Shown here one piece after another: positions 50,661 through 58,785 of a stretch of DNA of 64,000 bases. Under the pieces are notes generated by a model. That model ran no database searches. It was not told where the DNA came from and was given only the letters and a program-made list of their open reading frames with translations. Source of the stretch: Streptomyces sp. DH-12. Lineage in GTDB: Bacteria; Actinomycetota; Actinomycetes; Streptomycetales; Streptomycetaceae. The stretch covers positions 3,440,501 through 3,504,500 of the forward strand of contig NZ_PPFB01000001.1 in assembly GCF_002899455.1 (NCBI RefSeq), read 5' to 3'. Position numbers and translations under genes: made by a program. Each line of letters begins with the position of its first letter. Position 1 is the stretch's first letter.

Positions 50661-52367
50661 TCACGTCGTCGACCGACGCCTCCGCGCCCCCGGACGCCGC
50701 TCGCTGGGCCGGGTGACCGGGTCACCCGCCTCCAGCGCCGCCAGCCGGCGCCGCGCGCCGAAGTCCGCGAGGGCCTCCGCCAGCTTGTGGACCGACGGCT
50801 CGGGAGCCATCACGTCCACGCGCAGCCCGTGCTCCTCGGCCGTCTTCGCCGTGGCCGGGCCGATGCAGGCGATCACCGTCACGTTGTGCGGCTTGCCCGC
50901 GATGCCGACCAGGTTCCGGACCGTCGACGACGAGGTGAACAGCACCGCGTCGAAGCCGCCGCCCTTGATCGCCTCACGGGTCTCCGCCGGCGGGGGCGAG
51001 GCCCGCACGGTGCGGTAGGCCGTGACGTCGTCGACCTCCCAGCCCAGCTCGATGAGCCCCGCGACCAGCGTCTCGGTGGCGATGTCGGCGCGCGGCAGGA
51101 AGACGCGGTCGATCGGGTCGAAGACCGGGTCGTACGGCGGCCAGTCCTCCACCAGCCCGCGGGCCGACTGCTCGCCGCTCGGCACCAGGTCCGGCCGCAC
51201 CCCGAAGTCGATCAGGGCGTTGGCCGTCTGCTCGCCCACCGCCGCGACCTTGATCCCGGCGAAGGCGCGGGCGTCGAGCCCGTACTCCTCGAACTTCTCG
51301 CGCACCGCCTTGACCGCGTTGACCGAGGTGAAGGCGATCCACTCGTAGCGGCCGGTGACCAGGCCCTTGACGGCACGTTCCATCTGCTGGGGCGTGCGCG
51401 GCGGCTCGACCGCGATGGTCGGCACCTCGTGCGGCACGGCCCCGTAGGACCGCAGCTGGTCGGAGAGCGACGCCGCCTGCTCCTTCGTGCGCGGCACGAG
51501 CACCTTCCAGCCGAACAGCGGCTTGGACTCGAACCACGCCAGCCGGTCCCGCTGGGCGGCGGCGGAACGCTCACCGACCACGGCTATCACCGGCCGGCCG
51601 CCCTCCGGGGAGGGCAGCGCCTTGGTCTGCTTCAGCGTCTGCGCGATCGTGCCGAGCGTCGCCGTCCAGGTGCGCTGCCGGGTGGTGGTGCCCGCGACGG
51701 TCACCGTCAGGGGGGTGTCGGGCTTTCGTCCGGCGGACACCAGTTCGCCCGCGGCGGCGGCCACCGAGTCCAGCGTGGCGGAGACGACCACCGTGCCGTC
51801 CGAGGCGCCGACCTCCGTCCAGCACCGGTCGGACGCCGTCCGCGCGTCGACGAACCGCACGTCGGTGCCCTGCGCGTCCCGCAGCGGCACACCGGCGTAC
51901 GCGGGCACACCGACCGCGGTGGCGACACCGGGCACGACCTCGAACGGCACCCCGGCCGAGGCGCACGCCAGCATCTCCTCGGCGGCGTACGCGTCAAGGC
52001 CGGGGTCGCCGGACACCGCACGGACGACCCGCTTGCCGCCCCGCGCGGCCTCCATGACAAGATGTGCGGCATCCCTATTCGCAGGGACAGCGGCGGTTGT
52101 TGACGCGCCGTCAACGACCGTCAGCTGGGGCGTGCCCAGGCCCGGCGTGGACGACGCAGTCGTGTCCGCGTCCGTGTGCACCTCGGCGACGCCCTGCCTG
52201 GCGTGCGTCCGCACGACGGCGAGCACGTCGTGCTCGGCGACGAGGACGTCCGCGTTCGCCAGGGCCTCCACGGCGCGCAGGGTCAGCAGTCCCGGATCCC
52301 CGGGTCCGGCACCGAGGAAGGTGACGTGCCCTTGTTCCGGAGGGGCGGGAAGAGTGGTGGGGCTCAA
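50661..52367 (-). CDS. hemD: Bifunctional uroporphyrinogen-III C-methyltransferase/synthase
   Basis: This 568-residue fusion has an N-terminal SUMT-like (CobA) domain and a C-terminal uroporphyrinogen-III synthase. The methyltransferase part keeps FLGAGPGDPGLLTLRA, VVPGVATAVGVPAYAG and VTVAGTTTRQRTW, but the usual GDPxxFGRGxEE loop reads SGDPGLDAYAAEE, so methylation may be altered. HemD begins near residue 285 (GWKVLVPRTKEQAASLSDQLRSYGA). TTG 52367 overlaps the hemC stop (TTGA) with GGGGGAG eight bases upstream. It is the last gene of the Rex-controlled operon. The C-terminal tail is arginine-rich. Confidence 0.93.
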   Translation of the reverse strand: MSPTTLPAPPEQGHVTFLGAGPGDPGLLTLRAVEALANADVLVAEHDVLAVVRTHARQGVAEVHTDADTTASSTPGLGTPQLTVVDGASTTAAVPANRDAAHLVMEAARGGKRVVRAVSGDPGLDAYAAEEMLACASAGVPFEVVPGVATAVGVPAYAGVPLRDAQGTDVRFVDARTASDRCWTEVGASDGTVVVSATLDSVAAAAGELVSAGRKPDTPLTVTVAGTTTRQRTWTATLGTIAQTLKQTKALPSPEGGRPVIAVVGERSAAAQRDRLAWFESKPLFGWKVLVPRTKEQAASLSDQLRSYGAVPHEVPTIAVEPPRTPQQMERAVKGLVTGRYEWIAFTSVNAVKAVREKFEEYGLDARAFAGIKVAAVGEQTANALIDFGVRPDLVPSGEQSARGLVEDWPPYDPVFDPIDRVFLPRADIATETLVAGLIELGWEVDDVTAYRTVRASPPPAETREAIKGGGFDAVLFTSSSTVRNLVGIAGKPHNVTVIACIGPATAKTAEEHGLRVDVMAPEPSVHKLAEALADFGARRRLAALEAGDPVTRPSERRPGARRRRSTT

Positions 52368-53359
52368 AGTGCTCGCTCCCCCATCAGACCGGCCGCGCCC
52401 TGCGCCAGCATCTCGGTGGCGAGTTCGCGACCGAGCGCCATCGCCGCCTCGTGCGTCTCGGGCACGGGACCGGTGGTGGACAACTGCACCAGCGTGGAGC
52501 CGTCGGTCGAGCCGACGACGCCCCGCAGGCGCATTTCCTTGACAGTCTGCCCGTCGGTCCGGGAGTCCCCCCGCTCGAGCGGAGCCGAGAGGGGGGGAAG
52601 GTCGGCCAGCGCCCCCACGGGTGCGCTGCAGCCGGCCTCCAGAGCGGCGAGCAGTGACCGCTCGGCCGTCACGGCGACCCGCGTGAACGGGTCGTCGAGC
52701 TCGGCGAGCGCGGCGATGAGGTCCGCGTTGTCCGCGGTGGTCTCGACCGCCAGTGCCCCCTGGCCGGGGGCGGGCAGAATCGTGTCGACCGACAGGAAGT
52801 CGGTCACCTCGTCGCTGCGGCCGACCCGGTTGAGCCCCGCGGCCGCCAGCACGACCGCGTCCAGGTCGCCCTTGGTGACGTACCCGATGCGGGTGTCGAC
52901 GTTGCCCCGGATCGGGACCGTCTCGATCTCCATGCCGCGGCTGCGCGCGTACGCGTTCAGCTGCGCCATGCGGCGCGGCGAACCGGTGCCGACGCGCGCC
53001 CCGGCCGGCAGGTCGGTGAGCTTCAGCGCGTCCCGGGCGATGAGCACGTCCCGCGGGTCCTCCCGCACCGGGATCGCCGCCACGACCAGCTCGTCGGGCT
53101 GCGTGGTCGGCAGGTCCTTCAGGGAGTGCACCGCGAAGTCCACCTCGCCGCGCGCCAGCGCCTCCCGCAGGGCGGCGACGAAGACGCCCGTGCCGCCGAT
53201 CTGCGCGAGGTGCTCGCGCGAGACGTCGCCGTACGTGGTGATCTCGACGAGCTCGACGGGCCGTCCGGTCACCTGGCTCACGGCATCCGCCACCTGCCCG
53301 GACTGGGCCATGGCGAGCTTGCTCCGCCTGGTGCCCAGCCTCAGTGCCTTCTCAGTCAT
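52364..53359 (-). CDS. hemC: Porphobilinogen deaminase (hydroxymethylbilane synthase)
   Basis: This enzyme polymerises four porphobilinogens. The 331-residue sequence is complete: RLGTRRSKLAMAQSGQVAD, HSLKDLPT, GTGSPRRMAQL, and the dipyrromethane-cofactor cysteine in LEAGCSAPVGA. Shortly after that cysteine, PPLSAPLERGDSRTDG appears to be an in-frame insertion encoded by a GC-rich palindromic element (52566-52599). The start ATG overlaps the hemA stop by four bases and its own stop overlaps the hemD TTG, so the three enzymes are translationally coupled. Confidence 0.96.
   Translation of the reverse strand: MTEKALRLGTRRSKLAMAQSGQVADAVSQVTGRPVELVEITTYGDVSREHLAQIGGTGVFVAALREALARGEVDFAVHSLKDLPTTQPDELVVAAIPVREDPRDVLIARDALKLTDLPAGARVGTGSPRRMAQLNAYARSRGMEIETVPIRGNVDTRIGYVTKGDLDAVVLAAAGLNRVGRSDEVTDFLSVDTILPAPGQGALAVETTADNADLIAALAELDDPFTRVAVTAERSLLAALEAGCSAPVGALADLPPLSAPLERGDSRTDGQTVKEMRLRGVVGSTDGSTLVQLSTTGPVPETHEAAMALGRELATEMLAQGAAGLMGERAL
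52566..52599. repeat. GC-rich palindromic element within hemC
   Basis: TCCCCCC (52566-52572) faces AGGGGGGG (52590-52597) across GCTCGAGC and GAGCCGAG. It is in frame, adds roughly 11-12 residues to a surface region and resembles elements of this kind that recur in Streptomyces genomes. A similar element lies in the DUF2637 gene. Confidence 0.6.
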
Positions 53360-55074
53360 CCCGGCCCTCGGTTCTCTGCGTTCTTCTCGGTGCTTTCCTC
53401 GGCGCGGGAGACGGAGGCCACCGTCTCGGGGTCGAGGTCGAACAGGGTGCGCAGCGCGTCCGCGTACCCGGCGCCGCCGGGCTCGGCCGCGAGCTGCTTG
53501 ACCCGGACCGTCGGGGCGTGCAGCAGCTTGTCGACCACCCGTCGCACGGTCTGGGTGATCTCCGCGCGGTGCTTGTCGTCCAGGCCGGGGAGCCGCCCCT
53601 CCAGGCGGGCCATCTCACCGGCCACCACGTCGGCCGCCATGGTCCGCAGGGCGACGACGGTCGGCGTGATGTGCGCCGCCCGCTGTGCCGCCCCGAACGC
53701 GGCGACCTCGTCGGAGACGATACGCCGGACCTGGTCCACATCGGCAGCCATCGGAGCGTCCGCGGACGCCTCCGCGAGCGATTCGATGTCCACCAGCCGC
53801 ACGCCGGGCAGGCGGTGCGCCGCCGCGTCGACGTCCCGCGGCATGGCGAGGTCCAGCAGGAAGAGCACGGGCTCGGGGCGCCGCGGCTCCTCCACCGGCT
53901 CGGGCCGCCGCCGCTCGGGGATGCGGCCGATCGCGGACGCGGTCGCGGCGAGCGCGCCGATGACCTCGGCGTCCGCCTCCGGCCCGGCGCCGCCGCGGGC
54001 GGCGTCCCGGCGGTCGACGGCGGAGCCCGCCGCCCACGCGCCGTGCTGCTCCAGCGTGGCCGCGTCCATCCCGGCGACGGCCGCCTCCCCCATCACGGAG
54101 AAGCCGGGCCGCACCGTGGGCAGGTCCACCGGGCAGCCGTCCTCGGCGGAGGCCTGCGGCTGCGCGGCCGGGGCGTCCTCGCGGGCGTCCTCCTCGGCGA
54201 CGGCGTCGAGGTCGACGACCGACGCCCCGCCGACCCGGCCCTCGACGCCCGCGGCCACCGTCTCGGCGGTCAGCACCAGGCCGGTCGCGCCCGTGCAGGA
54301 GACGACCACGTCCGCACGTGTCAGCTCGAACGGCACCGATGTCATCGGGACCGCGCGGGCCGTCACGTCCGTGTCGTCACCCTCGGTGAGGATCCGCACC
54401 AGTCGCTCGGCGCGGTCGGGCGTGCGGTTGGCGACGACGACCTCGGCGACCCCGGCGCGCGCGAGCGTGGCCGCGGACAGCGAGGACATCGAGCCCGCGC
54501 CTATGACGAGGGCCTTCTTGCCCCGGACCCAGGACTCGACGGGGGCGCCGAGCGCGAGCTGCTCCAGGCCGAAGGTGACCAGGGACTGCCCGGCGCGGTC
54601 GATGCCGGTCTCGGAGTGGGCGCGCTTGCCGACCCGCAGCGCCTGCTGGAACAGGTCGTTCAGCAGCCGTCCCGCGGTGTGCGTCTCCTGCGCGCGGGCC
54701 AGCGAGTCCTTGATCTGGCCGAGGATCTGCCCCTCGCCCACGACCATCGAGTCCAGTCCGCAGGCCACCGAGAACAGGTGGTGCACGGCCCGGTCCTCGT
54801 AGTGCACATAGAGATAAGGAGTGAGCTCCTCCAGGCCGACCCCGCTGTGCTGGGCGAGCAGCGTGGACAGCTCGGCGACACCGGCGTGGAACTTGTCCAC
54901 GTCGGCGTACAGCTCGATGCGGTTGCAGGTGGCGAGGACCGCGCCCTCGGAGGCGGGCTCCGTGGCGACCGTGTCCTGCAGCAGCTTGGTCTGCGCCTCC
55001 GCGCTCAGCGACGCCCGCTCCAGCACGCTGACCGGGGCGCTGCGGTGGCTCAGTCCGACGACGAGGAGGCTCAT
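53356..55074 (-). CDS. hemA: Glutamyl-tRNA reductase
   Basis: This enzyme reduces charged glutamyl-tRNA to glutamate-1-semialdehyde, the first committed step of tetrapyrrole synthesis. The 572-residue sequence includes catalytic Cys in TCNRIELYADVDKFH, GEGQILGQIKDS, the NADPH-binding ALVIGAGSMSSL and NRTPDRAERLV. An insertion of about 110 residues (Asp/Glu/Ala/Pro-rich, from DLDAVAEEDAREDAP to EPRRPEPV) interrupts the NADPH domain before LFLLDLAMPRDVD, making the protein longer than enterobacterial HemA. ATG 55074 overlaps the rex stop by four bases. It is controlled by Rex from the promoter upstream of rex. Confidence 0.96.
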   Translation of the reverse strand: MSLLVVGLSHRSAPVSVLERASLSAEAQTKLLQDTVATEPASEGAVLATCNRIELYADVDKFHAGVAELSTLLAQHSGVGLEELTPYLYVHYEDRAVHHLFSVACGLDSMVVGEGQILGQIKDSLARAQETHTAGRLLNDLFQQALRVGKRAHSETGIDRAGQSLVTFGLEQLALGAPVESWVRGKKALVIGAGSMSSLSAATLARAGVAEVVVANRTPDRAERLVRILTEGDDTDVTARAVPMTSVPFELTRADVVVSCTGATGLVLTAETVAAGVEGRVGGASVVDLDAVAEEDAREDAPAAQPQASAEDGCPVDLPTVRPGFSVMGEAAVAGMDAATLEQHGAWAAGSAVDRRDAARGGAGPEADAEVIGALAATASAIGRIPERRRPEPVEEPRRPEPVLFLLDLAMPRDVDAAAHRLPGVRLVDIESLAEASADAPMAADVDQVRRIVSDEVAAFGAAQRAAHITPTVVALRTMAADVVAGEMARLEGRLPGLDDKHRAEITQTVRRVVDKLLHAPTVRVKQLAAEPGGAGYADALRTLFDLDPETVASVSRAEESTEKNAENRGPG

Positions 55075-55859
55075 GCCGGCATCACGGCGGGTACGTCCCC
55101 GTCGGGTCCCTGGTCGGTGGAGCCCTCGCGCTGGGCGGCGACGGCGGTGTCGGCGGCGCCGGCGGCCTGCGCGGTGGTCACCTCGGCGGCGGCCTCCTCA
55201 CCGGCCTTGCGCTGCTCGTGGAAGGCGAGGATCTGCAGCTCGATGGAGAGGTCCACCTTGCGCACGTCGACGCCGTCCGGAACGGTCAGCACGGTCGGCG
55301 CGAAGTTCAGGATGGAGGTGACTCCGGCGGCCACGAGCCGGTCGCAGACCTGCTGGGCGGCGCCGGCCGGGGTGGCGATGACGCCGATGGACACGCCGTT
55401 GTCCCGGATGATCGCCTCGAGCTCGTCGGTGTGCTGCACCGGGATGCCGGCGACGGGCTTCCCGGCCATCGCGGGGTCGGCGTCGATCAGCGCGGCGACC
55501 CGGAAACCGCGGGAGGCGAACCCTCCGTAGTTGGCCAGGGCGGCGCCGAGGTTGCCGATTCCTACGATCACAACCGGCCAGTCCTGGGTGAGGCCGAGTT
55601 CGCGGGAGATCTGGTACACGAGATACTCGACGTCGTAACCGACGCCCCGGGTGCCGTAGGAACCCAAGTAGGAGAAGTCCTTGCGCAGCTTCGCGGAGTT
55701 GACACCCGCGGCGGCCGCCAGCTCCTCCGAGGAGACCGTGGGCACCGAGCGCTCGGAGAGCGCGGTCAGGGCGCGGAGGTACAGCGGAAGCCGGGCGACG
55801 GTGGCCTCGGGAATTCCTCGGCTACGGGTCGCCGGTCGGTGAGTTCGGCCAGTTGCCAC
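55071..55859 (-). CDS. rex: Redox-sensing transcriptional repressor Rex
   Basis: This NADH/NAD+-responsive repressor has 262 residues. An N-terminal winged helix (IPEATVARLPLYLRAL, VSSEELAAAAGVNSAKLRKDFSYLGSYGTRGVGYDV) precedes a Rossmann domain with VVIVGIGNLGAALANY and the C-terminal swapped helix region LSIELQILAFHEQRKAG. The sequence is very close to the Streptomyces coelicolor Rex protein as I recall it. GTG 55859 follows AGGAG. It leads the rex-hemA-hemC-hemD operon and has its own operator about 80-95 bases upstream, so it autoregulates and ties heme synthesis to redox state. Confidence 0.97.
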   Translation of the reverse strand: MATGRTHRPATRSRGIPEATVARLPLYLRALTALSERSVPTVSSEELAAAAGVNSAKLRKDFSYLGSYGTRGVGYDVEYLVYQISRELGLTQDWPVVIVGIGNLGAALANYGGFASRGFRVAALIDADPAMAGKPVAGIPVQHTDELEAIIRDNGVSIGVIATPAGAAQQVCDRLVAAGVTSILNFAPTVLTVPDGVDVRKVDLSIELQILAFHEQRKAGEEAAAEVTTAQAAGAADTAVAAQREGSTDQGPDGDVPAVMPA

Positions 55860-55935
55860 GGTGCTCCTGCGGGTAGAGCGGGGCTTCAGGCGGTCATACG
55901 TCCCCGGACCGCCCCGTCGCATGCAGGCTATGCCT

Positions 55936-55953
55936 TTGTGAACGCGTGCACAA
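55936..55953 (-). promoter_or_regulatory. Rex operator (ROP)
   Basis: On the minus strand the site reads TTGTGCACGCGTTCACAA. It fits the ROP consensus TTGTGnnnnnnnnCACAA and, from memory, equals the site upstream of S. coelicolor rex. It lies 77-94 bases before the rex start codon. Rex bound here when NADH is low would repress rex-hemACD; high NADH releases it. This is established knowledge for the family. Confidence 0.92.
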
Positions 55954-56146
55954 AGATTGTGTCCGATTTGCCCGGCCAACGTGACCGGGGTCACGCGCCC
56001 CCGGCGCACACGGACGGAACCGGCGCACCCGCAGCGGCGCTCCTTGGCTTCTAGGGGCAAAGCACCCACTCTCCTCTGTGAATCCCGCCCCCGAGACCAG
56101 ACCGCCATCGATCCTAAGCGAATTCCCGCCAGATTGAACTGGCCGG

Positions 56147-56419
56147 TCAGTCGCCCAGCGCCTTGCGGAGGCGGTCCTCGTCCACGCGCCAGAAGGTGTG
56201 CTGCCGTCCGTCGACGAGCACCACGGGGATCTGCTCCCAGTACCGGTCGTGCAGCTCCCGGTCCTCCGTGATGTCCTTCCCCTCCCACGGCACGCCGAGC
56301 TCGGCGCACACCTTCTCCACCACCACCTGCGCGTCGTCGCACAGATGGCAGCCGGGCTTGCGGATCAACGTCACGAGCCGGTCCCGCGGGGGCGCGGCAC
56401 GGCGGAAGAGAGGGCTCAT
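56147..56419 (-). CDS. Glutaredoxin-like protein
   Basis: This 90-residue thioredoxin-fold protein has an active-site CHLC motif (RKPGCHLCDDAQVVVEKV) in place of CPYC. Predicted fold elements ITEDRELHDRYWEQIPVVLVDG, with cis-proline IPVV, fit glutaredoxin-like families (DUF836 type) of actinobacteria. It may reduce mycothiol-related disulfides, but the partner is unknown. ATG 56419 (MSPLFRR) is chosen; ATG 56428 is also possible. It lies upstream of rex on the same strand, with 287 bases including the Rex operator between them. Confidence 0.85.
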   Translation of the reverse strand: MSPLFRRAAPPRDRLVTLIRKPGCHLCDDAQVVVEKVCAELGVPWEGKDITEDRELHDRYWEQIPVVLVDGRQHTFWRVDEDRLRKALGD

Positions 56420-56534
56420 ACGGCCCATTGTCCCGCGCAGGACAAAGCCGGGGCACCGTCCGTGACACACGGAGTTCACGACGTGCCAACCTCTCGGCTC
56501 CGGAACGGGTCCGCGCACTGGCTATGCTCACGCC

Positions 56535-57446
56535 ATGGCCGCTCTCGGATGGCTCACTCCCCGTAGGCGCTCCGCCACGGCGCGGAGCGTGTTGGCAGGC
56601 GAGGCCTCGGCGGAGGCAGCCCGCAAGTCCACCCTGCACGTTTCCGAACGCGAACCCGCGTTCCCGGTCCACGGTGACGAACGGGCCGCCGCCTTCTTCG
56701 ACCTGGACAACACCGTGATGCAGGGCGCCGCCCTGTTCCACTTCGGGCGGGGCCTGTACAAGCGGAAGTTCTTCGACACCCGCGAGCTCGCCCGGTTCGC
56801 CTGGCAGCAGGCGTGGTTCCGGCTGGCCGGCGTCGAGGACCCCGAGCACATGCAGGAGGCGCGCGACTCGGCGCTCTCCATCGTCCAGGGCCATCGCGTC
56901 GCCGAGCTGCAGTCCATCGGCGAGGAGATCTACGACGAGTACATGGCCGAGCGGATCTGGCCCGGCACCCGGGCGCTGGCCCAGGCGCACCTCGACGCGG
57001 GCCAGCGGGTGTGGCTGGTCACCGCCGCCCCCGTGGAGATCGCCACGGTGATCGCCCGCCGGCTCGGCCTGACCGGCGCCCTGGGCACCGTCGCCGAGTC
57101 GGTCGACGGCGTGTACACGGGCAAACTCGTGGGCGAGCCGCTGCACGGCCCCGCGAAGGCGGAGGCGGTCCGCGCGCTGGCGCTCGCAGAGGGACTGGAC
57201 CTCGGCCGGTGCGCCGCCTACAGCGACTCCCACAACGACATCCCGATGCTGTCGCTGGTGGGCCACCCCTACGCGATCAACCCGGACTCCAAGCTCCGCA
57301 AGCACGCGCGCCAGATGGACTGGCGGCTGCGCGACTACCGCACCGGCCGCAAGGCGGCCAAGGTCGGCATCCCGGCGGCGGCCGGCGTGGGCGCGGTGGC
57401 CGGGGGCACGGCCGCCGCCATCGCCCTGCACCGCAAGCGCCGCTGA
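56535..57446 (+). CDS. HAD-superfamily subfamily IB hydrolase (SerB-like)
   Basis: The 303-residue protein contains a phosphoserine-phosphatase-like HAD domain. Motif I is FFDLDNTVM (nucleophile Asp near 55), motif II VTAAPVE, the motif III lysine is in GPAKAEAV, and motif IV is AYSDSHNDIPML. A positively charged C-terminal region ends in a hydrophobic helix (VGIPAAAGVGAVAGGTAAAIALHRKRR), perhaps a membrane tail. The N-terminal 45 residues are polar and unique. Substrates of this group include phosphoserine and phosphorylated lipids. ATG 56535 is the start, divergent from the glutaredoxin gene and upstream of bldN. Confidence 0.87.
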   Translation: MAALGWLTPRRRSATARSVLAGEASAEAARKSTLHVSEREPAFPVHGDERAAAFFDLDNTVMQGAALFHFGRGLYKRKFFDTRELARFAWQQAWFRLAGVEDPEHMQEARDSALSIVQGHRVAELQSIGEEIYDEYMAERIWPGTRALAQAHLDAGQRVWLVTAAPVEIATVIARRLGLTGALGTVAESVDGVYTGKLVGEPLHGPAKAEAVRALALAEGLDLGRCAAYSDSHNDIPMLSLVGHPYAINPDSKLRKHARQMDWRLRDYRTGRKAAKVGIPAAAGVGAVAGGTAAAIALHRKRR

Positions 57447-57803
57447 CGCCCCTGCGGCCGTCGCACGGGCGCGCCCGCGGCCGCGGGCCGGACCGCGACA
57501 CGCCCGAACCCACTGCCGTACCCCGCACCCGTCCCGAGCAGTCCTGTTGGCTGCACACGGCCACAACTCGCCCCGGACCAAACGGAATACGAAAGCTTCC
57601 GGTCATCAACCGGTCAGCTCCTCATGCCTGAACAGGCGTCAATCGGTTACCGAAGCGACGTAACCGACGATTTGAGCAACTCGGCGTAGCAGAGCCTGTA
57701 CGAAGCGTTATTCTCCTCAGACGCATTCCGGGACCACCGCTTCGCCACGACGGGTGAACGGCCCCGCACTGCACGTGATGGAAGCTCTGCCTCTGGGAGT
57801 CCC
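57447..57803. other. bldN upstream region
   Basis: These 357 bases between the HAD gene and bldN contain no gene. Their second half (57560-57725) is less GC-rich than the surroundings and holds an inverted repeat (57643-57667) plus candidate TTGAGC (57672-57677) and CTGTAC (57696-57701) boxes. The length fits a heavily regulated developmental promoter with a leader of about 90-100 bases. Confidence 0.5.
57643..57667. promoter_or_regulatory. Inverted repeat upstream of bldN
   Basis: TCGGTTAC (57643-57650) and GTAACCGA (57660-57667) form a perfect 8+9+8 dyad about 140-160 bases before the bldN start. The right arm also contains CGTAAC, which resembles the -35 box of BldN-dependent promoters. 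It could be an operator for a developmental regulator such as BldD or AdpA, but the spacing does not match the BldD consensus well. Confidence 0.5.
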
Positions 57804-58580
57804 GTGTACCCACACGTCGGGGTTGACGCCTCGGGCCTGGCTACGCTGCGCGCGACAGTCGCGACAGCCCGAGACATGTTGCGCGGAATCGTCCCCCCCG
57901 CGCACGCCGTCCCCGCATTCGCCGCCGTCCCCGCCGGCCCGTGCTACGCCCTCGCCGAGGGGACGGCCGCGGTCGGCAGACGAGGACGTCCGTCCGGCGC
58001 TCCCGCTGCCCGCCGTCCCGCCGCCGACAGCGACAGCGCCCGGATGATGGACCTCGTGGAGCGCGCCCAGGCCGGCGAGGCGGAGGCCTTCGGACGGCTC
58101 TACGACCAGTACAGCGACACCGTCTACCGCTACATCTACTACCGCGTCGGCGGCAAGGCGACCGCCGAGGACCTCACCAGCGAGACCTTTCTGCGGGCGC
58201 TGCGCCGCATCGGCACCTTCACCTGGCAGGGCCGCGACTTCGGCGCCTGGCTGGTGACCATCGCCCGCAACCTCGTCGCCGACCACTTCAAGTCCAGCCG
58301 CTTCCGCCTCGAGGTCACCACCGGGGAGATGCTCGACGCCAACGAGGTCGAGCGCTCCCCCGAGGATTCCGTACTCGAGTCCCTGTCCAACGCCGCCCTC
58401 CTCGAAGCCGTACGTCGGCTCAACCCCCAACAGCAGGAGTGCGTCACGCTCCGATTCCTCCACGGCCTGTCCGTCGCCGAGACGGCCCGCGTCATGGGCA
58501 AGAACGAGGGCGCCATCAAGACCCTCCAGTACCGGGCCGTCCGCACCCTCGCCCGGCTCCTCCCGGACGACGCCCGCTGA
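57804..58580 (+). CDS. bldN: Developmental ECF sigma factor BldN (pro-sigma form)
   Basis: The 258-residue protein begins with about 80 residues of pro-sequence (MYPHVGVDASGLATLRATVATARDML...), followed by an ECF sigma with region 2 (LYDQYSDTVYRYIYYRVGGKATAEDLTSETFLRALRRIGTF) and region 4 (LNPQQQECVTLRFLHGLSVAETARVMGKNEGAIKTLQYRAV). This matches pro-BldN, the sigma factor for aerial hyphae and chaplin/rodlin genes, which is processed at its N-terminus. GTG 57804 is preceded by GGGAG. The downstream gene encodes its anti-sigma RsbN. Upstream DNA has an inverted repeat. Confidence 0.95.
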   Translation: MYPHVGVDASGLATLRATVATARDMLRGIVPPAHAVPAFAAVPAGPCYALAEGTAAVGRRGRPSGAPAARRPAADSDSARMMDLVERAQAGEAEAFGRLYDQYSDTVYRYIYYRVGGKATAEDLTSETFLRALRRIGTFTWQGRDFGAWLVTIARNLVADHFKSSRFRLEVTTGEMLDANEVERSPEDSVLESLSNAALLEAVRRLNPQQQECVTLRFLHGLSVAETARVMGKNEGAIKTLQYRAVRTLARLLPDDAR

Positions 58581-58626
58581 CCCTCCGTGAGACGCGGCGG
58601 GAATCCTCAACCGGGTCACCGGTGTC

Positions 58627-58655
58627 CGTAACCCAAGTGCCGCGCCCGTCGTTGT
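58627..58655 (+). promoter_or_regulatory. Putative BldN-dependent promoter of rsbN
   Basis: CGTAAC (58627-58632) and CGTTGT (58650-58655), spaced by 17 bases, closely match the reported BldN promoter boxes CGTAAC and CGTTGA. The site lies 47-58 bases beyond the bldN stop and about 130 bases before the rsbN GTG, so BldN would activate its own anti-sigma. Known biology of rsbN supports this; the spacing is one base longer than I recall for the consensus. Confidence 0.7.
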
Positions 58656-58785
58656 GCGGGATACAGGCTCCCTGTGGTCACCCCCTGACCGGCTCCGCTC
58701 ACCCGATCGTGTGGCGTCGGCCGGGCCGGGGAACCCTCAGGACCCCCTGGGGAGTCGACCGTCATGACGAGAGGAGGTGCCGCCA

